Source: Rhizobium leguminosarum (GTDB lineage: Bacteria > Pseudomonadota > Alphaproteobacteria > Rhizobiales > Rhizobiaceae). From it: DNA of 64,000 bases. The DNA is taken from the NCBI RefSeq assembly GCF_002953715.1, contig NZ_CP025017.1, forward strand, positions 186,001 through 250,000. The letters are read 5' to 3'. Under the pieces are notes generated by a model that had not been told where the DNA came from, searched no databases, and saw only the letters and a program-made list of their open reading frames with translations. The translations under genes and the position numbers were made by a program. Of the stretch, positions 50,548-59,727 are shown in pieces. Numbering within the stretch: the stretch's first letter is position 1; every line of letters starts with the position of its first letter.

Positions 50548-51582
50548 ATGAAGAGACCGACCATTGCTGATCTTGCCCTGGCGTCCGGCGTCAGCATCGC
50601 CACGGTCAACCGCATCCTCGGAGGTACCGGCGCAGTGCGTGCGGAAACGATCGAGAGGGTGCAAAATGCCGCGGAAGAGATTGGATTTTATGGCCGCGGC
50701 GTGATCGAGGACCGCAGGCAGCGGCTCCTGCCGAACTATCGTTTCGGCTTTCTTCTCCAGCAGTCGAGCCGTGAGCTCTACCGGCTGTTCGGCTCCAAGA
50801 TCACGGAGGCGGCCGCGAGACGCCAGCATGAGAAGGTCGTGGCTGTGGTCGATTTCGTCGATGTCCTCGAGCCACAAAATATTGCAGATCGTCTCGAAGC
50901 GCTTGGTAAACGCTGTGATGCAGTTGCTGTCATTGCGGGCGACCACCCGTTAATCGGGCAGACCATCCAATCCCTCAAGGAGAGGGGAAAGCCAGTCGTT
51001 GCATACATAACCGATCAGTCTGCCCGGGATCGTGCCGGCTTCGTCGGCACCGACAATTGGAAACTCGGGCGGACCGCCGCATGGTTTCTGGCTCAGACCA
51101 CGCCGATGCCCGGCCGGATCGCCGTGTTCATCGGCAATCATCGTTATCAGTGCCAGGATGTCTCCGATGCGAGCTTTCGATCCTATATGCGCGAGCACGC
51201 GCCCCATCTTCAGGTGGATGACAGCAGGCCGACACATGAGGAGCCGCAGGAAGCCTACCGGATCGTCAGCCAGCTGCTTTCCGAACTCGATGACCTCAGA
51301 GGTATCTTCATCGTTGGAGGGGGAATTTCCGGTGTGCTGCGCGCTCTTCGCGAAGCGCCGGTCGAAAAGCGAGATAAGGTCAGGGTCGTCTGCCGCGACA
51401 TCGGCCCGGAAACGCGCAAGGGCTTGACGGAAGGCCTAATCATGGCGGCATTGTGCCATCCGCTGGATCAGATATCGGACGAATTGATCGCGACGATGAT
51501 CGCAGCGCTGGAACACCGCGACAGCACAACCATCCTTCAGCGGGTGGTTCCCTTCGAAACGATTACGCCCGAAAGCGTTTGA
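50548..51582 (+). CDS. LacI-family transcriptional regulator
   Basis: A repressor of 344 residues. The N-terminal helix-turn-helix TIADLALASGVSIATVNRIL and the hinge region are followed by a periplasmic-binding-protein-like effector domain with AVIAGDHPLIGQTIQSL and GFVGTDNWKLGRTAAWFL. The ATG at 50548 directly precedes KRPTIADLA; earlier in-frame starts lie inside the operator region. It is divergent from the CUT2/inositol-type operon and is its likely regulator. Confidence 0.9.
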   Translation: MKRPTIADLALASGVSIATVNRILGGTGAVRAETIERVQNAAEEIGFYGRGVIEDRRQRLLPNYRFGFLLQQSSRELYRLFGSKITEAAARRQHEKVVAVVDFVDVLEPQNIADRLEALGKRCDAVAVIAGDHPLIGQTIQSLKERGKPVVAYITDQSARDRAGFVGTDNWKLGRTAAWFLAQTTPMPGRIAVFIGNHRYQCQDVSDASFRSYMREHAPHLQVDDSRPTHEEPQEAYRIVSQLLSELDDLRGIFIVGGGISGVLRALREAPVEKRDKVRVVCRDIGPETRKGLTEGLIMAALCHPLDQISDELIATMIAALEHRDSTTILQRVVPFETITPESV

Positions 51583-51600
51583 ACCGCCCGGTTTGCATAA

Positions 51601-51627
51601 GGCGGCTGGCCGAAAAGACCAGCCGCC
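51601..51627. terminator. Hairpin between convergent genes
   Basis: GGCGGCTGG pairs with CCAGCCGCC around a 9-nt loop, 18 bp after the LacI gene and ahead of the convergent RraA-type gene. There is no T-run on the plus strand. Confidence 0.5.
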
Positions 51628-51666
51628 CTATAAAGTGGCAGGACTGATAGCTATTGCGCTGTCGCG

Positions 51667-52341
51667 TCAGATGTCGACGACGAGGCCCTTGGCTTTCAGC
51701 ACCGGTTCGAGATTGCTGACCTCGATGACCGATTTGCCCTGCTTATATGCCGCGATATAGCCGGCCTCGGCATCTTCGCGGGCCTGTGACAGCCTGGCGA
51801 CTTCCTGCGCTTCCTGGCGGCGCACGATCACCAGGCCGTCGGCATCGCCGGCGATGATGTCGCCGGGATGAATGATTTCGCCGCCGACGATGATCGTGTC
51901 GTTCACCGCCGCGATGGTCTCCTTTACCGTTCCCTTGATGCAGACGCTGAGCGAGAAGACCGGAAAGCCAAGCTCCCTAAGCTGAAGCGTGTCGCGCACG
52001 CCGGTGTCGGTCACGAGACCGCCGATGCCCTTTGCCAGGCAGGCATTGGCGAGAACGTCGCCGAAGGATCCGGCCTCTTCGTATTCGCCCGCCGATACGA
52101 CGATGATATCGCCCGGCTTTGCGTAGTTGATGGCGAGTTGCAGCATGATGTTGTCACGCGGCGCGCATTTCACCGTAAAGGCCGGACCGCAGAGTTTCAT
52201 GCGGTAGTCGACGGGCTTCAGGCGGGAGGAAAGGGCTCCGCGGCGCCCTTGGGCCTCGTGGATCGTCGCGGGCGAAAACTTGGAAACGGCGTCGATATCG
52301 GCTTTGCTTGGCCGTTCGGCAATATCTTTAATATGGATCAT
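51667..52341 (-). CDS. RraA-family protein (4-hydroxy-4-methyl-2-oxoglutarate aldolase-like)
   Basis: A protein of 224 residues with the RraA/HMG-aldolase fold. The substrate-binding segment GLVTDTGVRDTLQL keeps the key Asp and Arg, and GDADGLVIVRR is the family's later motif. Such enzymes are divalent-metal aldolases or oxaloacetate decarboxylases; some are RNase-E inhibitors. The start at 52341 fits the family. It lies 200 bp after the amino-acid ABC operon on the same strand, with a hairpin repeat between, so co-transcription is uncertain. Confidence 0.82.
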   Translation of the reverse strand: MIHIKDIAERPSKADIDAVSKFSPATIHEAQGRRGALSSRLKPVDYRMKLCGPAFTVKCAPRDNIMLQLAINYAKPGDIIVVSAGEYEEAGSFGDVLANACLAKGIGGLVTDTGVRDTLQLRELGFPVFSLSVCIKGTVKETIAAVNDTIIVGGEIIHPGDIIAGDADGLVIVRRQEAQEVARLSQAREDAEAGYIAAYKQGKSVIEVSNLEPVLKAKGLVVDI

Positions 52342-52497
52342 GGATGCCTCCCTTCGTTGGCCGACGGCGGGCATGTCCCGCCGTCTGATTTCGTTTGGAC
52401 ATTGTCATCGGATGACGCCGAGGCCGGTCGGCCCAGATCCGGATGATTTTGGGCCGGGTCGGCCAAAATCGGATTCCGGGTCTAAATCGAAGAAGGT

Positions 52498-52545
52498 GAG
52501 CATGATGTCGTCCGAAAACCGCTCACACTTTTCGGCATCATGCTT
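52498..52545 (-). repeat. 48-nt dispersed hairpin repeat, copy 2
   Basis: It differs from copy 3 at one base. On the minus strand its first base completes the TAA stop codon of the amino-acid binding-protein gene. Further downstream, GATTTTGG/CCAAAATC near 52445-52470 forms another stem, so the element may be part of a longer mosaic. Confidence 0.85.
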
Positions 52546-53381
52546 TAGGGGATCGGGTCGAACTTTAGCTCGGAGAGGGATACGACCTTGTCGGTGCGCG
52601 TCATCTTGTATTCGGTATCCGGGCCGAGCCACTTGTCCCAGATCTTGTTGATCTCGCCCGATGTGTCGAGCTTGCGAAGGATCTCGTTGATCTTGGCGGT
52701 CAGCGCCGGCTGATCCTTGGCCATGCCGATGCCGATCGGCTGATACAGCATCGGCTCCTCGATCATCCGCATTGGCTTGCCCTTGCTCTTCGATTCATTG
52801 ACGAACTTGGTCGTCGTCATGGTGTTGGCCACCATGCCGCGCGCCTTGCCCTGCTGGACGGCGAGATAGGCTGAGGCTGTATCCTGGAAGGTCAGCGGGT
52901 CGGATTTGTTGAGCTTGATCGACATTTCCGACGTCGAACCCTTGGTCGAAGCGATGCGTTGGCCCGCATAATCGGCCTTCTTCTTGCCGGCATCGTCCGC
53001 CGGCACGATCAGCATTTCCTTGGCGAGATAATAGGGATCGCTGAACTGGATCTGCTCAGCACGGCTCAGAGTATAGGCAAGGTTGGCAACGGTGATGTCG
53101 ACCCGGCCGAGCTTGACCTCGGGCACGCGCGCCTCGACTGAAACCGGCTTGATCTCAGCCTTGACGCCCAATTCCTTGGCGATGGCGCCGCAGAGATCGA
53201 CGTCGAAACCGGCCATTTCGCGGGTCTTCGGATCGGGTGACGCGAAGGGAGGAACGTCGGCGAACGTCGCGCAGCGCAGGGTTTTCGCCGAGATGATGTT
53301 GTCGAGCTGATCGGCTTTTGCGGGCACGGCGGCCGCCATGCCGGCAAATGCGACGGTGAGGGTTAGGTATTTCCAGTTCAT
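52545..53381 (-). CDS. Polar amino-acid ABC transporter substrate-binding protein
   Basis: A periplasmic receptor of 278 residues (SBP_bac_3) with signal peptide MNWKYLTLTVAFAGMAAAVP and cleavage near AKA-DQL. Family segments are LRCATFADVPPFASPDPKTREMAGFDVDLC and GRVDITVANLAYTLSRAEQIQFSDPY. The stop codon coincides with the start of the dispersed hairpin repeat, probably its 3' processing or termination site. It is the last gene of the SDR-headed operon. Confidence 0.88.
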   Translation of the reverse strand: MNWKYLTLTVAFAGMAAAVPAKADQLDNIISAKTLRCATFADVPPFASPDPKTREMAGFDVDLCGAIAKELGVKAEIKPVSVEARVPEVKLGRVDITVANLAYTLSRAEQIQFSDPYYLAKEMLIVPADDAGKKKADYAGQRIASTKGSTSEMSIKLNKSDPLTFQDTASAYLAVQQGKARGMVANTMTTTKFVNESKSKGKPMRMIEEPMLYQPIGIGMAKDQPALTAKINEILRKLDTSGEINKIWDKWLGPDTEYKMTRTDKVVSLSELKFDPIP

Positions 53382-53412
53382 TGCTGTTCTCCTTTGTTTT
53401 TGGTGGTTGATA

Positions 53413-54177
53413 TCAATGCCTGAGATCAGCGAGGAAACGCTGCGCCCGGGGATGGCGTGGATTGTTGAAGAATTCCTCGGGGGTCGCCATTTCGAGGATC
53501 TGGCCGGCATCGATGAACCAGACCCGATCCGCGACGTCGCGCGCGAAACCCATTTCGTGGGTGACGCAAAGCATGGTCATGCCTTCCGACGCCAGGCTCT
53601 TCATGACGGCCAGCACTTCGCCGACCATTTCAGGATCGAGCGCGCTGGTCGGCTCGTCGAACAGCATCACCGGCGGTTCCATGGCAAGGGCGCGGGCGAT
53701 TGCCACCCGCTGCTGCTGGCCGCCCGAGAGTTGACCGGGATAGGCCCGGGCCTTATCGGCAAGGCCGACCCGATCGAGAAGCTTGAGGGCCTTGTCCTCA
53801 GCAACATCCGGCGCCACGCCTTTCACTCGGATCGGCGACATCGACACGTTTTCGACCGCCGAAAGGTGCGGAAACAGGTTGAAGTTCTGAAATACGAAGC
53901 CGATCCGGCTGCGCAGTGCATTGAGTTCCTTTGCCCGCATGGCGGCGTGAATGTTTTGCCCGTCGAGCGTAATCGATCCGCTGTTGATCTCCTCGAGGCG
54001 ATTGATCGTGCGGATCAGCGTCGATTTTCCCGAACCGGACGGCCCGCAGATGACCACGACCTCTCCGCGCGAGACCTGCGCATCGATGTCCTTCAGGACC
54101 GGGTAGTCGCCGTAGCTCTTGCAGACCTGCGAAAGCCGGATCGTCTGCAATTCCTGTGCTGAAACTGACATGGTCAT
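53413..54177 (-). CDS. Polar amino-acid ABC transporter ATP-binding protein
   Basis: An ATPase of 254 residues, GlnQ type. Walker A is GPSGSGKST, the signature LSGGQQQRVAIARAL and Walker B VMLFDEPTSALDPE. It starts in an ATGA overlap with the second permease (stop 54174); a second ATG two codons later is also possible. Confidence 0.9.
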   Translation of the reverse strand: MTMSVSAQELQTIRLSQVCKSYGDYPVLKDIDAQVSRGEVVVICGPSGSGKSTLIRTINRLEEINSGSITLDGQNIHAAMRAKELNALRSRIGFVFQNFNLFPHLSAVENVSMSPIRVKGVAPDVAEDKALKLLDRVGLADKARAYPGQLSGGQQQRVAIARALAMEPPVMLFDEPTSALDPEMVGEVLAVMKSLASEGMTMLCVTHEMGFARDVADRVWFIDAGQILEMATPEEFFNNPRHPRAQRFLADLRH

Positions 54178-54932
54178 AGCTGCTCCGATATGATTTTCGA
54201 TGGCGCGACCAAGGCGGCAGAGGGAAGGTTGGAAAGTCCCGCACGCCGCCGCGTGATGCTCCGCTCGAGGCGATTTGCGAAGTAGGTGAGCGTCCAGCAG
54301 ATGGCGAAGTATACGATCGCCAGAATGAGGAAGACCTGGAAAGGCTGCGTCAGGAGCTGGTTGTTGACCTGGCTTGCGGCAAAGGTCAGGTCCGGCACGT
54401 TGATCACGTAGCCGAGCGTCGTGTCCTTGATCGTCGAGACGAAGGTGGAGATGATGCTGGGGATCATGTTGTAGAGCGCCTGCGGCAGGATGATGAAGCG
54501 CATCGCACCGATATAGCTGTGGCCAAGCGCACGCCCCGCATCCATCTGGCCCGGTCCGAGCGCGACGATGCCGGCACGGACGACTTCGCTCAGGAACGCG
54601 CTCTGATAGACCACGAGTGTCGTCAGCATCGTCACGAAGCTCGGTACATCGGCGCCGGTCAGCAGCGGAACGAGGAAATAGCTCCACAGGATGAGCATCA
54701 GCAGCGGCACGCCTCTGGTGAAATAGACGAGTGCCGTGACCGGCCAGCGCAGCAGCGGCGACCTGGAGAGCCGCGCCAGTGCGAACAGGATGCTGACCGG
54801 AAAGGCGAGAGCGATGCTGAGCGCCGAGAGGATCAGCGTGTTGGCGAGCCCGCCAAGCGGCCCATTGGGATATTGGCCGATCAGCAGCAGCAGCCAGTAG
54901 TCTTGGACGATGGCGATCATGTCGTGGATCAT
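54174..54932 (-). CDS. Polar amino-acid ABC transporter permease
   Basis: A permease of 252 residues, HisM/GlnP type, with five membrane helices. The EAA-loop region is GQMDAGRALGHSYIGAMRFIILPQALYNMIP. It overlaps the first permease gene by 4 nt; AGGAG precedes the ATG at 54932. Confidence 0.88.
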   Translation of the reverse strand: MIHDMIAIVQDYWLLLLIGQYPNGPLGGLANTLILSALSIALAFPVSILFALARLSRSPLLRWPVTALVYFTRGVPLLMLILWSYFLVPLLTGADVPSFVTMLTTLVVYQSAFLSEVVRAGIVALGPGQMDAGRALGHSYIGAMRFIILPQALYNMIPSIISTFVSTIKDTTLGYVINVPDLTFAASQVNNQLLTQPFQVFLILAIVYFAICWTLTYFANRLERSITRRRAGLSNLPSAALVAPSKIISEQL

Positions 54933-55636
54933 GCGCGCGCACTCCTGGCAGGATCGGTGCGCATCGACAGATAGGCGCCGATGCTCATGATCACGAGCGA
55001 GAAGAAAAGGTAGAGAATCGTGCCGACCAGGTAGATCTCGAAGGTCCGGAAGCTGAGGTTGTCGATTTCCTTGACGGCATGGGTCAGTTCCGAGGCTCCG
55101 ATGACGACGGCGAGACTGCTGTTCTTGAACAGGGAAACGCTGTGATTGATGAGCGGCGGCAGCGCGTTGCGCACGCCCTGCGGCATGATGACGAAACGCA
55201 TCGCCGAGACATAGCCGTGGCCAAGGGCGCGGGCTGCCTGCATTTGGCCGGGGCTGACCGAGCGCACGCCCGACCGAAGATCTTCGCTGAAATAGGCCGC
55301 CTGGCAAAGCCCGAGCCCGATCACCGCGAAAATGGCCTCGGCATTATGGACGGCCAGCCATTCGGCTACCCCGCTCGGCATCAGGGTGAAAATCCCGAAG
55401 TACCACAGCATCAGCTGAACCAGGGTGGGGACGTTCCGGTGGTAGGAGACGTAAGCGGCAACTAACGGATCGCCGAAGCGAAAGGGCGACAAACGCAACG
55501 CCAGCAGCAGCAGTGCCAGCGCCATCGCCATCGACCAGGAGCCGGCATAGATGATGAAGGTCATCTCGATGCCATGCAGCAGCATGGCGGTATATTCCGG
55601 ATTTCCCAGGATTGCCGAAAGGTCGAAACCGCTCAC
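54929..55636 (-). CDS. Polar amino-acid ABC transporter permease
   Basis: A 235-residue HisQ/GlnP-type permease. Typical motifs are YHRNVPTLVQLMLWYFG and GQMQAARALGHGYVSAMRFVIMPQGVRNALP. Its ATG overlaps the stop of the SDR gene (ATGA) and its own stop overlaps the next permease in the same way. Confidence 0.88.
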   Translation of the reverse strand: MSGFDLSAILGNPEYTAMLLHGIEMTFIIYAGSWSMAMALALLLLALRLSPFRFGDPLVAAYVSYHRNVPTLVQLMLWYFGIFTLMPSGVAEWLAVHNAEAIFAVIGLGLCQAAYFSEDLRSGVRSVSPGQMQAARALGHGYVSAMRFVIMPQGVRNALPPLINHSVSLFKNSSLAVVIGASELTHAVKEIDNLSFRTFEIYLVGTILYLFFSLVIMSIGAYLSMRTDPARSARA

Positions 55637-56412
55637 GGGCTTGGCTCCTCGGATTGATCCAGCTTCGCCGCAGGCTGGGGCTTTGCCGTCTGCAGGCCGC
55701 CCATGACCTGCAGCGTCGGCGTGATCTCCATGTGCCCGATGTTGACGGCGACGGGGACTGCTATGGCGAAGGCAATCGCGTCGGCGATATCGGCGGCCTG
55801 TGGCAGTTCGAAGCCGTCGATGAACCGTTCGCGGATGCTGGGGTCATCGCCGTGGACGTGATTGAAAATGTCAGTGGCGACCCGGCCGGGGCAGATTTCC
55901 GTGACCCGTACCCGCTTGCCGAAAGCGTCGATGCGCAGCTGGTTGGACAGCATGCTCACCCCGGCCTTGGTGGCGTGGTAGGATGAGTTGCCGCCGAAAT
56001 TGTAGGCACCGGCGATCGACGAGATGTTGATGACGTGCCCGCGGTCGCGCGCCACCATGCCGGGCACGACCATGCGGCAGATGTGCAGGACCGCCCGGAG
56101 ATTGACGTCGACGATGAGATCGATATCGCCGTCCTCGGCTTCCAGGAACTTCTTCGGCCGGTCGACACCGGCATTGTTGACGAGAATATCGAACTCCACC
56201 CGACGGGTGAGCTCGGCCATGGCCTGACGGTCGGTCACGTCGATGACGTGGGCGATGCAGCCCGTCCGTGCGGCCAGCTGCTGCAGCGCTTGGGCACTGC
56301 GGGCAACCGCATGGACCTCGATGTTCTCCCGGCGGAGCCGCTCAACCACGGCTGCGCCGATACCGGAGGATGCGCCGGTCACCAGTGCGGTCTTGTAGTC
56401 GGAGAATGGCAT
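55633..56412 (-). CDS. Short-chain dehydrogenase/reductase
   Basis: A classical SDR of 259 residues. The NAD(P) motif TGASSGIG is at residues 12-19, NNAG near 79-82, the catalytic serine in ISSIAG and the YHATK catalytic pair near 145-149. It is close to YdfG-type 3-hydroxy acid / serine dehydrogenases. It heads an amino-acid ABC operon with 4-nt overlaps, so it may oxidise a hydroxy amino acid or hydroxy acid that the transporter imports. Confidence 0.86.
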   Translation of the reverse strand: MPFSDYKTALVTGASSGIGAAVVERLRRENIEVHAVARSAQALQQLAARTGCIAHVIDVTDRQAMAELTRRVEFDILVNNAGVDRPKKFLEAEDGDIDLIVDVNLRAVLHICRMVVPGMVARDRGHVINISSIAGAYNFGGNSSYHATKAGVSMLSNQLRIDAFGKRVRVTEICPGRVATDIFNHVHGDDPSIRERFIDGFELPQAADIADAIAFAIAVPVAVNIGHMEITPTLQVMGGLQTAKPQPAAKLDQSEEPSP

Positions 56413-56449
56413 TGTCGTTCCCTTGTTGTTGATTGAGACAGTAGCGAAG

Positions 56450-56468
56450 CTTAAACCCCTTGCCTAAG
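56450..56468. promoter_or_regulatory. LysR-type box (CTTA-N11-TAAG)
   Basis: CTTAAACCCCTTGCCTAAG is a 19-bp interrupted palindrome of the T-N11-A type, 38 bp upstream of the SDR start in the region divergent from a LysR gene. Confidence 0.5.
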
Positions 56469-56658
56469 ACCGATTATCTCTGGAGCAATAAGCAACGGTT
56501 ATGGAGCCGGCGCAGGCTGCTGAAGAAGAGAAAGAGCTGATGCCGGGCATCAGCTTGCTGCGTCCGGGCCTGAGGAAAGTAGCGACGGCGTCGCGTTGCA
56601 AAAGCAATGCGTGTCTGCAAATGTAAGCCGCGCAGATCAGAACGGTACCCCGATCCTC

Positions 56659-57564
56659 ATGGACATCAGACGCCTCAAATCTTTCATCGTGATCGTCGAC
56701 AGCGGCAGCATCACGCGAGCGGCGGACCTTCTGCATATCGCCCAGCCGGCGCTCAGTCAGCAGCTTGCAGCACTGGAGGAGCATTTCGGCCACAAGCTGC
56801 TGATCCGCAGCCAGCAGGGCGTCAGCATGACCGATGCGGGACATGCGGTGTACCGCCATGCGCAGATTATCCTTCGGCAAATGGAGCAGGCGCAAGCGGA
56901 TGCATCCGCAGCCGGTAATTCGCTTGCCGGGCGTGTGTCCGTCGGTCTCGTGCCGTTCAGCAGTGCCGCCACGCTGTCGGTCGACCTCCTGGCGGAGACC
57001 CGCAAACGGCATCCCGGTATCCTGCTGCACCTGACCGAAAGCGTCGGCCAGACCTATAGCCAGATGATCATGAACGGCCGGCTGGAGATGGCGCTTCTCC
57101 ATGGAACCGGACCGATCAAGGGTGTCCGGTTCGAGCCGATCCTCAGCGAAGAGTTTTTCCTTGTGGCGCATCGGGACTTTGCAATCGAAGCGGATGCGAA
57201 ACCGGTTCCGGTCAATACTCTCGACGGAATACCGCTGCTGTTGCCGCCGGCCTATAATTTCGTCCGCCGCGCGGTCGATACCGCCTTCACCCGCACGCGC
57301 ACCAATTTGAAAGTCGTGGCGGAAGTCGAAATTGTCCGGACGCTGGCCCGCGCGGTGGGCAGCGGCCTCGGCGCGACGATCATGCCGAAAGCCATCGCCG
57401 ATCGCATCGTATCGGAATCGAGTGAGCCGCTGATCTGCCGGCTCGTCTCTCCACGGATCGAAGAAACCCTGTCGCTGTGCGTTTCCGACCAGAATCCCCT
57501 GTCGGAACCGGCCCTCGCCGTCAGAGACATCCTTCTCGAGCTGACGGCGCGGCTGAAAAGCTAG
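56659..57564 (+). CDS. LysR-family transcriptional regulator (NAC/Cbl-like)
   Basis: A regulator of 301 residues. The N-terminal winged helix MDIRRLKSFIVIVDSGSITRAADLLHIAQPALSQQLAALEEHFG is followed by a periplasmic-binding-like effector domain. The ATG at 56659 fits the family start. It is divergent from the SDR/amino-acid ABC operon, its likely target. The TAG stop shares its last base with the dispersed hairpin repeat. Confidence 0.9.
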   Translation: MDIRRLKSFIVIVDSGSITRAADLLHIAQPALSQQLAALEEHFGHKLLIRSQQGVSMTDAGHAVYRHAQIILRQMEQAQADASAAGNSLAGRVSVGLVPFSSAATLSVDLLAETRKRHPGILLHLTESVGQTYSQMIMNGRLEMALLHGTGPIKGVRFEPILSEEFFLVAHRDFAIEADAKPVPVNTLDGIPLLLPPAYNFVRRAVDTAFTRTRTNLKVVAEVEIVRTLARAVGSGLGATIMPKAIADRIVSESSEPLICRLVSPRIEETLSLCVSDQNPLSEPALAVRDILLELTARLKS

Positions 57565-57611
57565 AGCATGATGCCGAAAAGTGTGAGCGGTTTTCGGACG
57601 ACATCATGCTC
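57564..57611 (+). repeat. 48-nt dispersed hairpin repeat, copy 3
   Basis: It begins GAGCATGATGCCGAAAAG and ends CATCATGCTC, with nested arms AGCATGATG/CATCATGCT and CCGAAAA/TTTTCGG. Its first base is the last base of the LysR gene's TAG stop. Confidence 0.87.
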
Positions 57612-57621
57612 CCTTCCTTTG

Positions 57622-57647
57622 CTTTAGATCTGAATTCAGATCTAAAG
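57622..57647. other. 26-bp perfect palindrome
   Basis: The half-site CTTTAGATCTGAA is followed by its exact complement. It lies between the hairpin repeat and the 3' end of the convergent aminotransferase gene, and could act as a two-way terminator when transcribed. Confidence 0.6.
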
Positions 57648-57658
57648 TGCGACGCCGA

Positions 57659-58867
57659 TCAGCGCATATCCTTGCAAAATTGAGCTATGCGCGCGCATCC
57701 TTCGCCGAGTTTTTCCATGCTCGTCGCGTAGGAAATCCGGAAAAAGGGGCTCATTCCGTAAGCCGCCCCTTGCACGGTCGCGACATGATGCTCGTCGACG
57801 AGCGCCATGACGAAATCGACGTCGGTCTCGATCTTTCGACCGCCCTTGCTGGTCTTGCCGATCAGCCCCGAGATATTGGGGTAGATGTAGAAGGCGCCTT
57901 CGGGCCTATGGCAGCGCAGCCCTTCCACCTCAGACAATCTGTCGAGAACGAAGTCGCGTCTTTCCTTGTAGATCGCGGCACGCTCCTTCAAGAGATCCTG
58001 AGGCCCGTCGAGCGCCGCAGTCGCCGCAGCCTGCGTCAGCGTCGCGATGCCGCCGCCATTCTGTCCGTTGACGTTGCTGACGGCGGAGATCAAGTCTTTC
58101 GGCCCGGCACAAAAGCCGAGCCGCCAGCCTGTCATCGCGTAAGCCTTGGAAACGCCGTTCATCGTCAGGACGCGATCATAGAGCCGGGGCTCGACTTCGG
58201 CGATCGTGCAGAACTGGAAGTCGTCATAGACCAGGTGTTCATAGATATCGTCGGTCATGATCCAGACATTGGGATGACGCAGCATGACCTCGGCGATGGC
58301 AGCCATCTCCGCCCGGGAGCAGGCGGCTCCGGTGGGATTGTTCGGGAAATTCAGGAAGAGCCATTTGGTGCGCGGCGTGATCGCTGCCTCCAGATCTTCC
58401 GGACGCAGCTTGAAGCCGGCCTGCTCGTGGCAGGGGACGGCGACCGGGACGCCACCGGCGAATTTGACGATATCGGCGTAGCTGACCCAGGAGGGTGTCG
58501 GAATGACGACCTCGTCGCCCGGATTGCAGGTTGCCAGCATGGCATTGAAGATCACCTGCTTGCCGCCGCCCGAGACGACGATCTGGCTGGCATCATAGTC
58601 GAGATTGTTGTCCCGTTTGAACTTCCTGATAATGGCGGACTTCAGCGCCGGTGTGCCGTCCATCGGAGGATATTTCGTATCGCCCGCAAGAGCGGCCGCA
58701 TGGGCCGCCTCGATCGCGTGCGCCGGAGTGGGGAAATCCGGCTCGCCGGACGAGAGGCTGACAACTTTGATGCCGTTGGCGGCCAGTTCCCTGGCGCGCT
58801 GGGTCATGGCGGCGGATGCGGAGATGGAGACGTTTTTCAGGCGGTCAGCAATGACGGACATCGACAT
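57659..58867 (-). CDS. Class I aminotransferase (aspartate aminotransferase-like)
   Basis: A PLP enzyme of about 402 residues. The PLP-lysine region is GVSKAYAMTGWRLGF; other landmarks are SSGEPDFPTPAHAIEA, NFPNNPTG and the C-terminal substrate arginine in FRISYATS. It resembles alphaproteobacterial aspartate aminotransferase. It follows pxpA by 55 bp on the same strand, so it may move the amino group of glutamate released from 5-oxoproline. A second ATG at 58861 has slightly better ribosome-site spacing. Confidence 0.86.
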   Translation of the reverse strand: MSMSVIADRLKNVSISASAAMTQRARELAANGIKVVSLSSGEPDFPTPAHAIEAAHAAALAGDTKYPPMDGTPALKSAIIRKFKRDNNLDYDASQIVVSGGGKQVIFNAMLATCNPGDEVVIPTPSWVSYADIVKFAGGVPVAVPCHEQAGFKLRPEDLEAAITPRTKWLFLNFPNNPTGAACSRAEMAAIAEVMLRHPNVWIMTDDIYEHLVYDDFQFCTIAEVEPRLYDRVLTMNGVSKAYAMTGWRLGFCAGPKDLISAVSNVNGQNGGGIATLTQAAATAALDGPQDLLKERAAIYKERRDFVLDRLSEVEGLRCHRPEGAFYIYPNISGLIGKTSKGGRKIETDVDFVMALVDEHHVATVQGAAYGMSPFFRISYATSMEKLGEGCARIAQFCKDMR

Positions 58868-58922
58868 GGTCCTTCGATGAGAGATGGGAACGGGAAACCG
58901 CCCGGGGGCGATCGGGATTGCG

Positions 58923-59690
58923 TCAGTCGGCGAGTTCGGCGGCAGGCGCGAGCGCAGCACCCGTGGCTTCGATTTCGCCGCGTACGATGCCGGCAAGCTC
59001 GAGGGCGCCGGGCGTGTCGCTGTGGACGAGAATGGAGCGGGCCGGCATCGCGATCACGGCTCCGTCGATCGTCTCGACGCTTCCCTTAAGGAGGAATTGT
59101 CGCACACGCGCACGCACCGCAGCTTCGTCCTTGATGACGGCGCCAGCGAGCCCGCGCGCGACGAGTTTTCCGCCGGCGTCATAGGCCCGGTCCGCAAGGA
59201 AAAGCGCCAGCGTCTTCAAACGGGCGCGTCTGGCCGCCTGCTGAATCTCGCTGCCATGGGTCACGAAGACGACGAGACCAGCATCGACCGTGGCGATCGC
59301 ATCCATCATCAGATCGGCCAGCACAGGATCGCGGTTGACCATATTGCCCATGGCCGCGTGGAAGCTGATATGGGAGACAGTGACACCCTCGGCTTTGGCG
59401 ATCGCCATCAGTGCGCCGAGCTGATAGAGCATCTGCTGGCGAAGCTCATCTGCCGGAAACGCTATTTCGCGCCGGCCGAAACCCGGCCGATCAGGCAAAC
59501 CGGGATGCGCGCCGATGCCGACGCCGTTCAGCTTCGCAAGCCGGACCATGCGTCCCATCGTATCCGGGTCGCCGCCGTGGAAACCGCAGGCGATGTTGGC
59601 CGACGAGACGAGTTTCATCATCGCCTCGTCGTCGCACAGCCGGTAGGGACCAAATCCTTCGCCCATGTCGGAATTCAGATCGATCTTCAT
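58923..59690 (-). CDS. pxpA: 5-oxoprolinase subunit A (LamB/YcsF family)
   Basis: A 255-residue protein. It begins KIDLNSDMGEGFGPYRLCDDEAMMKLVSSANIACGFHGGDP, the diagnostic LamB/YcsF start. With PxpB and PxpC it forms the ATP-dependent enzyme that opens 5-oxoproline (pyroglutamate) to glutamate. A strong AGGAGG precedes the ATG. It is downstream of pxpC by 37 bp. Confidence 0.93.
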   Translation of the reverse strand: MKIDLNSDMGEGFGPYRLCDDEAMMKLVSSANIACGFHGGDPDTMGRMVRLAKLNGVGIGAHPGLPDRPGFGRREIAFPADELRQQMLYQLGALMAIAKAEGVTVSHISFHAAMGNMVNRDPVLADLMMDAIATVDAGLVVFVTHGSEIQQAARRARLKTLALFLADRAYDAGGKLVARGLAGAVIKDEAAVRARVRQFLLKGSVETIDGAVIAMPARSILVHSDTPGALELAGIVRGEIEATGAALAPAAELAD

Positions 59691-59727
59691 CAGTTCCTCC
59701 TTTTGACGGTCTCTTGGGCGACATGCA

